A stretch of 64,000 nt of DNA from Allacma fusca (lineage: Eukaryota; Arthropoda; Collembola; Symphypleona; Sminthuridae): the NCBI GenBank assembly GCA_947179485.1, contig OX359246.1:74985508-75049507 (forward strand), written 5' to 3'. This document shows, piece by piece, positions 10,585-22,252 of the stretch (position 1 is the first letter of the stretch; the number at the start of each line of letters is the position of its first letter). The position numbers and the translations under genes are program-made. The notes beneath the pieces are model-generated. The model saw only the letters and a list, made by a program, of their open reading frames with translations. It was not told the origin of the DNA and did not search any database.

Positions 10585-11990
10585 TTTAACTTGAGGTCAA
10601 GTTTACTACCAGCAACAAATGTGCATTCAAGATTGAGGGGAATCTAAAACGTATGTACAAAGTAGCGCTCAAGCTTAAGTTTTTCCTAAGATTTGGGTTT
10701 GAGTGAAGACTTTGAGATTGAACTTATTTTCAAGTTAGCATTTTAGAAGATTATTTTCGTTAAGGTCAAGTACCAGTTTAATATCAGAGGGACAAGGCTG
10801 GTCTTAACTTAATTTTAAATATTGTTTGAGTGCAGTTTAAAGTTCAAGATTTAGTTGGATTTCAAGTAACAAGTTTCTGATTAAACCAAAGTTACATTAC
10901 AAGTTTCAGATCCAGTTTGAATATTCAAGTTGATGCTTGAGTTGGAGTTTCGGTTTGAATATTCAAGTTCATGCTTGAGTTGGAGTTTCAGTTTGAATAT
11001 TCAAGTTCATGCTTGAGTTGGAGTTTCAGTTTGAATATTCAAGTTCATGCTTGAGTTGGAGTTTCGGTTTTAATATTCAAGTTCATGCTTGAGTTGGAGT
11101 TCCAGTTTGAATATTCAAGTTCATGCTTGAGTTGAAGTTTCAGTTTGAATATTCAAGTTCATGCTTGAGTTGGAGTTCCAGTTTGAATATTCAAGTTCAT
11201 GCTTGAGTTGAAGTTTCAGTTTGAATATTCAAGTTCATGCTTCAGTTGAAGTTTCAGTTTAAATATTCAAGTTCATGCTTCAGTTGGAGTTCCGGTTTAA
11301 ATATTCAAGTTCAAATTTGAGTTGGAGTTCCAGTTCAAGTTCAAATTTGAGTTGGAGTTCCAGTTCAAGTTCAAATATGAATTGGAGTTCCAGTTCAAGT
11401 TCAAATATGAGTTGGAGTTCAAGTTTGAGTAGAATTTTAGCCCAAGGTTTTGTTGAAGTTCAAGTTCAAGTTTTAGTTCTCTTTCAAGTCTAAGTTCGAA
11501 TTGAATTTGAAGCACAGAATTCGAGATGAATTTTCATTTCATTTTGGAGTTTATCATTAAGTACAAGTTCAAGTTTGAATAATCGAATTTCAAGTTCTTT
11601 TTGTAGGTCATCATTAAGTACCAGTGAAACTTGAAATATGTTAAAGTTTGAGTTGAATTTAGCTTGAAGTAAATTTGGATTTCAATTCTAGGTTCTGTTT
11701 TAAGTTTAAACTGAATTTAAACACAAGTTCAATTTTGAAAATCATTTACAGTGTTGTGTTCAATTTCAAGTTTCACTTCATCTAATCATTTCCAGTTAAA
11801 ATTTGGTTTCAATTTACATTTAAGTTAAATTTTTTAAATTCCAAGTATATTTTCAAGTTTTGAATTCAAGTTCAAGTTTGAGTTGGAACAACATTTTGCA
11901 AATGATGGAAAAATTTCGGAATGATAATTAAATCGTTCTAAGTTTTGCAGTTTTATGACTTGAAATATTATTTTGGATTCTAGATGTATT
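10585..11990. repeat. CAAGTT-word repeat field with 38-bp and 30-bp minisatellites
   Basis: Degenerate (t)tcaagtt words fill the region. A 38-bp unit (gaatattcaagttcatgctt, then gagttggagtttcagttt) runs for about ten copies at 10914-11310. A 30-bp derivative (agttcaaatatgagttggag, then ttcc) continues to about 11430. The frames it opens on both strands are low-complexity and not taken as genes. A matching field in the opposite orientation (aacttgaacttc) lies at 14690-14945. Confidence 0.75.
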
Positions 11991-13310
11991 TTAAGTTGAA
12001 GTAAAGTTGGAGCTGGAATTAAATGCCTGGTGAACCATAATTTTGCCATAAATAATAAAAAGTCAGGTTCGCTTCAAATTTGAGGCGTGGCGCAAATGAA
12101 GCTTAAAGAGCCCAGAATAAATCCATGTTGAATAATTGTAAGTTGATTTTAAGTGGCTGTGCAGGGAAGAGGAGATTTGTGTGTGAAAGAGCGGATTCCG
12201 TTGCTGAAACAAATTGGAAAGGAGCCACTCACACTTGAATGAAAAACAGACATATTTCTTTTTTTTGCACTTGCAGCTCCAAAGCGAATGTGTCGTTAGC
12301 AATAACATAAATCCTACTTCATTTCCTGTAATTAGCCCTTGTTTCTGCCAAACGTCGTGTGTTAACAAGCTTACGATCCCTTCGGAATGATTGCGAATGT
12401 GACTTCCTATACAAACCACTTGAGCACTATTCTGCGGCTCCTTTCACATTCCCATGTCCTGTGTGGCCGTCTTTTTTGCCCCCTTTCACTCAATATCAAA
12501 TTTGTCTTTACAATTAATACAAATTTAATTCATTAGCCCAAACCATTGAATGCAAATCTCTTTTAATAAGTTTTTTACATCCTAACGCAGATACATACGG
12601 GCAAGTACAGAAAAAAATTCAACTTCCCTATTTTCTCCTTTTTTTATGGAAATTCCCAAAATTTGTTTAATTGACCTAGGTTAATTTTTCTAGTTACTTA
12701 AACGCCAAGAAAACATAGAATTTTTAAGAATTGTAGCAACTTTATTTTAAAATAATTTTTAAAAAACCCCAATGTTAATCGAATGGTCTGAGAGGGTTTC
12801 GTGACTTTGTATGAGAATAATTTTGTGAGCACAGATAATAATTAAATGCAAAATAAATTGAAAAATAGGGATGGAGAGGAGGGGAGACGTATAATTAAAA
12901 GGAAATTGGTTCGGCAAAAATAATGCATTTTATAACTAAATGTGAGACCTGATTTTCCAGTGAGATCAGGATTGAGGTAAATTATTGCGTCCAGTTTGCC
13001 ATTTTTTGTTAGAAAAAATAATATTGGTTTAGTGATACTACGTATCTGCATAGGGAGTAGGGAATTAACATATGTGGGAACTTTGCATGTTTGAAAAGGG
13101 CGGAAAGTAAACAAAGTTCAAATTACAGGTTGAGGAGATAAAATAGCAATTAGTAGCTTCAATGCATTAGACTCAAAAATCTCGGGTCGTCGTAAAGAGC
13201 CCCTGTACAGGGTTCTGTTTAACCACTTTTTGTGCAAAATTTTAAAGGCAACTGACCAGGACGTTTTTGCATATATTTTTTTATCCAATGCGTGATAAAT
13301 ATATAGAGAA
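11991..13310. other. Intergenic; second copy of a short duplicated segment
   Basis: 12284-12340 resembles 10320-10376. The 118-codon minus frame at 12063-12419 covers this repeat and has no recognised homology. Nothing else was seen. Confidence 0.35.
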
Positions 13311-13965
13311 TTGGGTTAAAACAGGAACAAGATAGAGGAAAAATACATTTCAAAAAGGGTCAAATAAGAGGGAAAATACTTTTCATTTAGGGTAAAAATA
13401 GGGGGAAATACATTTAAAATAGAGTAAAAATAGGGCAAAAATTGAATAAAAACAGGGCGTGAATTCGGTACTACCGGATTAAAAAATTTACACAAACATG
13501 GTAAACTTTGTTAGAAAATGAGTAAACATTTGATAAAATTTGGGTAAAAATTTGATGAAAATTCGGTGCAAACTCACAAAACGTTTGCTACAATTTCAGA
13601 GAAGTTTGGTACAAATTTATTAAAAATGTAGCAAAAATTACATATGAAGTGCTTAAACATTGGAAAAAAATGTAAATTGAAAATTCGGTAAAAATTTGAG
13701 TAGAAAACGAATGAAGTTTCAGTTCAAAATGCGTACAAAAACATGTACAAAATAAGGACAAATTTGGCAAAATAAGCAGAAAATTTACAAAAATTTTGCA
13801 AATCTTTTTGCAAAAACGGTCTAAACATGTGTTAAATGTGTCAAGCATATTTTGAAAATTTGTAACCGCGTAAAAAATTTGGCAAAATGTTTGTACAGAA
13901 ATTGAATAAAAAATTGAGCAAAATATTTCTGTCTTAATGTTTTTGTGGATTATATGGAAAATATT
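13310..13965. repeat. AT-rich degenerate repeat (aaaaatttggtaaaa-like)
   Basis: Imperfect 15-25-bp words of the type gtaaaaatttgatgaaaatt / caaaatttggtaaa recur throughout. They resemble the fields at 16.6-17.45, 18.54-18.9, 22.9-23.45 and 26.8-27.1 kb. Confidence 0.5.
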
Positions 13966-15560
13966 TGTGTGTAATTAACCTTCCAGGATTTCATTAGAAA
14001 AAGAGATAGTGGGAAAATTGGCGGACACCTGGTAGAAATGGTGCTGGGCCGTGCGTGATTGTAGGGAAAAAATGTGTAATTATAAAAGGAGGGTTCGTAA
14101 TAAATTGGGGAAATGGACATAAGATAAAAAAAGAGAGAAAAGGGCGGAGGATAAATTTGGAAGAGAGAAAAATTAGCCCAAGGCCATTGGTTGTTCCAGC
14201 CCAAAGGAGCTCACGTTGTAAATGTCAAGTGGAGAGTTTATCCTCTTATTCGTAGTGAAAAGCATTGGAGTACATACTGGCCTGGAGTAAGGTTGATTGT
14301 GAGGAGTTAAAGAGCGAAGGAAATCCAAGGTCACCGTCCAAGCCCAAGTCTTTCTAACCATTACCACATTCAATCCATATCCTCTCAATTCCTACTTTCC
14401 ATTTCAATTCACTATTTAAATACCCCTGGCCGCAGCACGCAAACCCATTAACTCTCCAATATTTTTCATCACGTCCATCCACAAAAACTTCATATTAAAT
14501 CTTCCATTCCATATATCATACCTTTGCAATTCGTATTCCAGCTCACACTGCAAATTACATTTTTTTTATTAAGCTTGAAATTTATGTGTCCTGAATTTTA
14601 ATTCCTACTTGAGGTTCCCAACTTTATGACTTTTTCCACATTGGGGTAAACATCATTCAATATTAAAGTAATTACAGCAGATCATATCTGCAAATAACAC
14701 TTCCACTTGAACTTCAAATGATGTTTGAACTTTTCTCTAAAAATGAGACTTGAACTTGAACTTCACTCTACAAATGAAACTTGAACTGGAATTTCCCCTA
14801 AAAATGAATCTTAAACTTGAACTTCAATTTGCAGATGAAACTTAAACTTGACCTCAAATCTGCACTCGAAACTTTGAAAATGAACTTGAATTTGAAATAA
14901 CGAAATCAAAATTTCAAATTTAAACTTAAACTTGAAAAAGTGTCTAAAATTTTATTCCGCTTATTGTTCCAAAATTTTGTCAAGAAGACGAAAATGATTT
15001 CCTCCCCATTCGCCCCAATGTTAAATTTTCTCCTCACGAAAAGATGCCACAAGCTGTATGTATAATGGTCTTTTGAGGGACAAAAATATTTTTTTAAACT
15101 AAAATTTGTTCAAATATTGTTGGCCGTATGAAGAAACTTGTTTAAAAGGGGTCTACCATATTGAGAGGACACTATTTTGGTAAGAGGTTCAGGAGTGTTG
15201 AGAAAAAAGGAGGGAAAAAAGGGCAGGGAGTTGTCGGTGCTTTGTCAAACTCTGGACCATGTAATATGTCTCTAAAGAAAATACATTTCAGGTCTACAGA
15301 CTTTCAAAAACAGAGCCCTGTTCAAGCTAGGTCAAGATTTATCTCTTCCTTAGCAAATTCCCAAGCTCACATTTGAATCGAGCTCAACAAATTTATTCAA
15401 AATTATGGTCAATTTTAAACACCCGCAAATCTACGTATTGGGCTGCCTAATTTTTGCAAGTAAAAATTTAGTTGCTTTAAAAAAAACCAATTTAAAAATT
15501 AAATATTCTGCAATTTTAGGGTCAAATATGGGGCCACAATCTATGGGAAACCCAGATTGA
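13966..15560. other. Intergenic; inverted AACTTGAACTTC field at 14690-14945
   Basis: Apart from the field of aacttgaacttc/gaaacttgaac words, in opposite orientation to the one at 10.6-12 kb, no feature was identified. Confidence 0.45.
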
Positions 15561-15594
15561 TATTTTTTGTCAAAAATAGAGACGGTTTTCTGGT

Positions 15595-15700
15595 GAAGAG
15601 ATCACTTTGTTTCGAGAATGCACTTTGCATCGAGAACACCTTTTGCTTCGGGAGCGTCTTTTGCTTCGAGGACGCACTTCATTTCGAGAATTCATTTCAA
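15595..15700. repeat. Short degenerate tandem repeat (tttgcttcgaggacgcac)
   Basis: About five imperfect copies of an 18-20-bp unit with the core ttCGaGaacgca. It produces open frames on both strands, which are not taken as genes. Confidence 0.5.
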
Positions 15701-16085
15701 GAAAACACTTCCTTTCACTGCACATTAGAGAAGTTGGGTACATTATGTGAAAATGCAAAAAACGTATTATGTGATAAAATAAATTCAAAAATCTCATAAA
15801 CATGTACAAATTTTGCCAAATTTTAAGATCAACCAGAGGAAAATTTCTTAGGTAAAAAATATGTGGGAATGTTGGAATAAGAAAAACATTTTGGGTAAAA
15901 TTAAAAAAAAATTGAGGATAAATTTTGATGCAGAGAGTCGTTGAAGGTTATCGAAGTCGAAGTTTGGTTCTACGAATCGCAATGTCCTGACGGAGCATTG
16001 CTTTGACGGAGAAGCCTTTGGAATGTGTGTGTGTGGACGGAGGATTTGAGTGCATCTCCGGATCCTTTGCGTTCCTTGTGGCGGC

Positions 16086-16116
16086 TATATTGTATATGGC
16101 CAAGTGATATTTCAGT
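16086..16116 (+). promoter_or_regulatory. Possible core promoter (TATA-like plus initiator TCAGT)
   Basis: TATATTGTATAT begins at 16086 and the arthropod-type initiator TCAGT lies at 16112-16116. The initiator A is about 28 nt from the TATA start. Both sit in an unusually CpG-rich island (15930-16240) within AT-rich DNA. This would suit a non-coding first exon for the downstream plus-strand gene, but no transcript evidence exists in the sequence. Confidence 0.18.
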
Positions 16117-16240
16117 CAGCACATTGTTACAGCCGAGTCTCCGCTTTTTTTCCGAGGCAGGCAGAGCAGCCATCCGAAGGCATAGACTTGAGTCTGTATC
16201 CCTTTTGGGCACATACAATTACCTATTTACATACTCATGA

Positions 16241-18540
16241 GAAGTTACCATTAGAGAGAGAGAGTAAACACCGCACCTATTTCAACCTGCATACCGAACT
16301 CAAGTATTTTTGTACCCTTTAATAGCTCTTCTCCCTCCACTTCTTCTCCCTCAACCCAAAGCTTAGCTCTCTCCAGCAGGTCTTCAGTTCCTCCGAAACT
16401 TTTTACACCCAACATGTCTTGTAGTCTTTCTGCACAAAAATTGCTCAGTTCTATTTTACATACTCATCCCCTTCAAGCCTGTTTGAGCTGCTCCTTCTGA
16501 AAATTTTCATTTCCCTGCCGTCGGGAAAATAAGGTAGGGATTTTCAGCATTTTCCTATCAAATTAAGGGTGAACGTTCGTAGGGTGAAGAAGGGTCAACT
16601 ACCGGGTACAAAATTTTTAAGAAATTTACATTCAGTGCTATAGGGTTCATACATTTACAGTTGAATTTACATCGTGGGAAGATTTTGTCAAAAACTGTGA
16701 GCAAAAATAAAATAATTTGTGTAGGCATAAACCCCGGGAATAAATATAGAGTCAAATTCAAGTCAAAAATTTAAGAAGGTCGGGGATACTATTTTTTTGG
16801 AAAAAATCACAACCTTTTGGGCAAGATTTTGGGAAATTTTATACATTTTAGGGTATAAAGTTTTACGCGGGTAAAATTTTTAGGAAATTTTGGAAATTTT
16901 AGGAACCGCATTTTTGGGAAATCTTAGACACTTCTGGATACAAATTTTGGAAAGTTTTGCAAATTGTGGGCGATACAATGGTGGAAAATGTTAGCCATTT
17001 TAGGGCAAAATGCTGGGAAAATTCTAGACAATCTAGTGCAAATTGATTGGAAAATTTTAGACATTTAAAGGAGAACATTTTGTGGTTAAAATGCAAATTT
17101 TTCGCATTTTAGGGCAAGCATTTGGGGATAATTATAAAAGCTTTGAAACAGATTGTTACGACAGTTTTTACACATTTTAGCCCAAAATGTTTAAAAAATC
17201 TAAAAACAAATGTAAAATGTGTAAAAACATTTACACACTTTACGGCGGATGTGTCTTGACAATTTTGGGCATTCTGGAGCAAAATGTTTTCAAAAGCTTT
17301 AGGAATTTCTGAACAAAATGTTCGGAAAATTTCAAAAATTCTGGGTCAAAACGTTTTAAAATGTTTTGAACAATTTGGCACAACATTTTTGATTTTTTTT
17401 TAATATTGTTTTAAGACGTTTGGAAAGTGCTTGTAAAAATTTGACACATTTCAGGGCGATATTATATTATAAATTATATTACATATAAGTAAAATATATA
17501 TGATAAATTTTTGTCTTCAAAATTGACGGATTTGTTCATACTATTGAATTTATAAACATTAGGCTAAAACATATGCCATTTCGTAGTATAAAATTTCCGG
17601 ACAATTCTCGCACGTGTGATTAAAATCGTGTTGAACTAGAACCCCGAAATAAAAAAGTGATCCGATGACAATAGACAATAGTTCGGCGGAGCATCTCCAG
17701 AATCAATGAACTTTTGATTGAGTCTGACATCGCCCCTATTTGTCTTGTGAACTAATTGCTTGTACCCACACTTTTGACGTCCATTGAAAGGCTAGAGGTG
17801 ATAAGAAGTTCCCAAACCCTGTAACTGTTAATATAAAGGTCCAGTTTTTTGTTTCAAAAGAGTTCACACACTGGTTCAGCACTGACTTACATATGGGTTG
17901 CTGGGAGGAATTTGATTAGCATTGAAATGACAGGACTGGGTCGTGCGGAGATTTTCTGCCCTTATTTTGCATACACTTTGCATCCATTCCACTCAATTTA
18001 TTCCATTGAATTGTTCCCAGCCATTGAGAAGGATTGGGAGGGTAAAGGATTGGTGGACTGGCTTTTGCAATTTTTTTTATACTTTCAACTTCTCTTGTAC
18101 ACAGAGGAAACATGAATAATAGCCCCAATGACGAGCTCACACGTATATTTTAAACCATTGACATTCACAACAAGGTACATTCCAACCAGGGCTTTAGTCA
18201 TCATTATTATACAACCCAACTCCATTCAACTCCAAATCCTATATCTCTTGAATTATTCACTTCTTTCTTTCCTTTCTGTAAGCTCAAAATATACACTGTC
18301 AATACACACAACAGGGCTTCGGTCAGGTATACGCTCAAAACACTACTCATTTCTAACTACATTTGAACACTACGAAAGAATTTCAGCCAAGCAAACTTTT
18401 GCAAAATTTGTTTTTTTGAAAATATTTTCAAACCATTTTATTTTGCTTTTAGGCAAAATTTCAACAGAAACATTTCCAGGTTACATTTTTATCAAACATC
18501 TATTATTTACCTTTTGGGTACTAGTTTTTGTAAAATTATG
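16241..18540. other. Intergenic; AT-rich degenerate repeat at 16560-17450
   Basis: 16560-17450 consists of ggaaaattttagacatttt-like words with occasional 'tagggcaaaat'. The rest is featureless. The 137-codon plus frame at 18128-18541 is hydrophobic and low in information, and not accepted. Confidence 0.4.
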
Positions 18541-21500
18541 AATATAATTTTGTTAAAATTATGGAAAGAATTTTGGTAAAATTGGTGTAGAATTTTGGTA
18601 AAATTGGGGTAGGATTTTGGTGAAATTTGCATATATTTCGGATAAACTTTGGATCAAATTTTATTTAATTTTTGAAGGGCTCATTTGAAAAATTTGGATT
18701 AAAATTGTGTCAGCGATTCTGAATATGGAATTCATTTGAGTTGATTTTGGCAAAAATTTGGAGGCATGTATGATAAATTTTGACAACATTTCGGGTTTAA
18801 CTTTTGCAAAATTTTGCAAGTTTCTTTCGGTAAGTTTTAAATTCTTTCGGTAATTAATTTTTATTTTGGAGGCAGGTTGAATAAAATTTGACAAAACTTC
18901 GCGGCGATTGCTAAATAAATGTTTCTAAAGGTTTATGACCAAATAAAAACACATTTTGCAAAGTGTAGTTTTTAAATTCACCGAATTTTTGTCCTGTAGA
19001 AAAAATACCTATATTAATTGGTGCAATTTGTTTGCAAATTGTTTTTAACAAATTGGAACGGTTGTCAATTTCTTGATCTCTAGTTTCCTGTGCACAAAGA
19101 CAGGATGGGTCGCTCGGTGTGAAAGTAATGAAATCTGATCGGATCCCTGATGGGAAAGGTCTATTACAAAACAAGGTTGGAAATTAGTCCTTTGAGTAAC
19201 CTGCCGAATATTGGTGTTTTGTATATTGAGACAAAGTATAAGCGGAGGTGGAGTGGAAGGAAATTATTTGAGTCACTCAGGCCTTCAACCATGACTACGA
19301 ACAAATGTGGGCACACAAAACATATATTTTCCTTTAAGGCATTTAGTCCTTGCTGGAGGTACATTCCCTTCAGAGAATTTAATTTTTAAATGGGCTTACG
19401 TCCAAGCAAATTGTCATTCTAACAATAAGTAAAAATTAATTACACCTACTTTCTTATTTCATTCCACTAATCATCCGATCTAAACCATCATTTTTTTAAT
19501 ATTCATAAACATTTACCCCAAAAATTCATAAAAACGTAGTCCCAGCTTTTGAAAAAAAAAATTGAAAATTTTTGTCTGCCCCAAAATGTTTCCACACAAA
19601 AAAATATTTTCCTCATTTAGATTTCGTCCATAAAATAATTTATTGTACGTTTTTGTTTAAAAATATAAGTTTTCCTTGGAAACTATTTGTTACATTTTAC
19701 AACAGCACATATTTTTTGTATTCAAAAAACATTTTTCACGGTTGTCACGTAAAAATGTTGGACAATTTTTCAAAACAATGTTGCATGTTTTTATAAAGAA
19801 ATTTTGGCACATGTGGGCTTAAATATCAGAGTGCAATAAAATTTACGCATTTGTAAGCGACAGGAAATATTTTAATGAAACAAAATACGCAAAAACTCCC
19901 GTAAATTGTTTTGTGTTCGGAGCTTTGCCTGTTTTGATTTAAAGCGTTCAAACATTACAAGTTCTATTTTGAGCAACTGAACTTGAGTAAAAATTGGGAT
20001 TCTTGTAAAAGTTAAAATATTTTAGCCACAAACAGCTTTTTTCTGTGGGAAGGGGGAATTTAAATGGGGAATAAAAGCGGAGAGGAACCTACACGCTTTT
20101 TAATATGAAAGGGGAAAAAATTGCAAAAATCCGTATCCCTCGCCAACACAAACATTTATTGTGGAGAAAAAAATCCGAATCGGGCTTGTTTATTACGAGG
20201 AACCCCTTTTTTATGAGGGAAGCGTGATTTGCGGGAAATTGGGGTTTTTACTAAATTCATAAGAAAAGGTGAGTAATGGAAAACCGGATTTGTTTTTCCT
20301 CAAAGAAGATTTCCAGATCAGCCAGAATCTTTGCAATGGTCTGGACGGGTTAAAAAAAATTCCCTCCCACACTTAAGCATTGGAGTCTCCCCATTTCCTT
20401 GCGTTGTAAACCTCAGGTTTTCCGCACGATCCCCAAAACAACAACAACAGGAGGAACACACGAGACGCAGAAGCTCCTCTTTTCCCATGTCCTCACAACT
20501 CACGAGCCACGTAACATTTCAATCGTCAGTTTATTTCTCACTCTGGAGTAGGTAGGAAGTGCGGCAAAGTTTCTGCGCTTCACTTTTTAATGCTTCGGAC
20601 GCCTTCAATTTTAACCAAAAAAGTGATAACAGTTGTACAAATTTTTAAGTTAGGTAAATTGGGCAAATATTCCTTCAAAATTTTCCTAAAAAATCTGAAA
20701 AAACCCTGAAAATCACTAGATTTTAAGAAAATTTACTTTAAATTTAAGGGCATTTCCCAAAATGTTTAAAATTTTTGCCCTATTTTGTGCAAAATGTGGC
20801 ACTCGTTCTTAAAAACTGCATTTCGTAATTATTTTCGGGTTTGAATCAATGTGCAAATATTTTCCGCCAAAACCCACGTATTTTTCTATAGACATTTGTG
20901 AATTTTGGGGAAAATTTGCTGGTCCAGTGCTTGACAAATTTTTGATTAAACTTAAAAAGGATTTTTATGCATTCATTCGAAAATTGACATTTTGAAGGTC
21001 ATCCGAATAGTTCAATATTTGGGGATTTTATAGAAAATATTTCGACAAATTTGGAATTGAAAATCGGGATTTTGTGGTAGCCTTTATTTATTTTTTTTGC
21101 CAAATATTTTATTAAAATTGTTTGTAAAATTCCAGAAGTTCCCGTACGACCGAAGTTGTGAGCCTTTTGTGAAGCATGAGTGTGTCGATGTAAAATTGGG
21201 AGAGATAAGGATTACGAATGACGAAAAGGGAAGAAAAGTGAGGAAATTGCTAAAAGTGGATCCTGCAAGTGATTTAATTTGGAGTCTTGAGAAAAGCATC
21301 TGCGTGCATCCTGAGCCATTTCTATAAATAAGGAGAGACCCAGTTTTTCAAGGTTAAAACTTTTAAATATTTACATCATTTTTCATGCAAGGGCCCATTT
21401 ATAGGCAAATTTTATCTCCGTCACTTATCATTGAACCGGTCTCTCTCTCTCTCCCCGACTGACGCAGCTTTCCCATTCATGACGGAAATCAGGCAGAGCT

Positions 21501-22252
21501 TGTCAAACATATGTACTTTCCCGAGATTATTGGGCATTAAAATTTCATTGCAGCTACAACTATATCCCTTTCTGCATAAAATCCTTCAAACAATTCCCTT
21601 TTTGCTTTTTGTCAAAATTTTACACGCTGTATTTGCGGTTTATGATTCTACACATAAGATTGACCGGGAAACACAAACAAAGCTCAGGTTCTGTGTATTC
21701 AAAAATGTAAACCAGCCCGCAATTTGGGTTAATTTTTTCGCCAAAGCAGATGCTAACTAAAATATTTGGGTCTGCAAAAATAAAATCATTAAATTACAGC
21801 GCACAGGAAAAATTCAGGACGAATTGTAAACATTCTGGCAATTTCTTTTAAAGCTATCTTTGGAAAAATTTAGGCTTGTTTTCTAATATTTGCCAAAAAT
21901 AAGGCTGCACTTCAGGTTAAAAATGCGGCGGAAAAATTAAATTCGTTTTGTTTAAATTTTTTAACAAATTTCCAAAGAGCAAATTGGGCTCTTAATAAAA
22001 ATGTTTTCAATTTCTGAGGAACGTTTAGAAAAAAATTCCATATAAATTTTACAAAAAATAGGGGTAAATTTTTAAATTTTATTTAATTTGTAGAAATTAC
22101 TAATCTGCGTGTAGAGTCATAAAATTAAAAGCCACTTGTATAAAAACATGAGGGGCACTGTGAGACATTTTTTAAGGGAAAGTTTGGTAAATTTTTGAAG
22201 AGGCTAAAATGAGTAAAATTTTTTTATGATGCTCAAATAGGAACTCTCCAAA
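18541..22252. other. Intergenic / 5' flank of the four-helix membrane protein gene
   Basis: 18541-18900 is a degenerate 'attttggtaaaattgg' repeat. The remainder is AT-rich with several short two-strand frames and a (CT)n tract near 21440. No exon could be supported. Confidence 0.35.

Noticed and set aside
18128..18541. 137-codon plus-strand open frame
   Set aside because: Hydrophobic, low-information translation of AT-rich DNA; no motif, no splice context.
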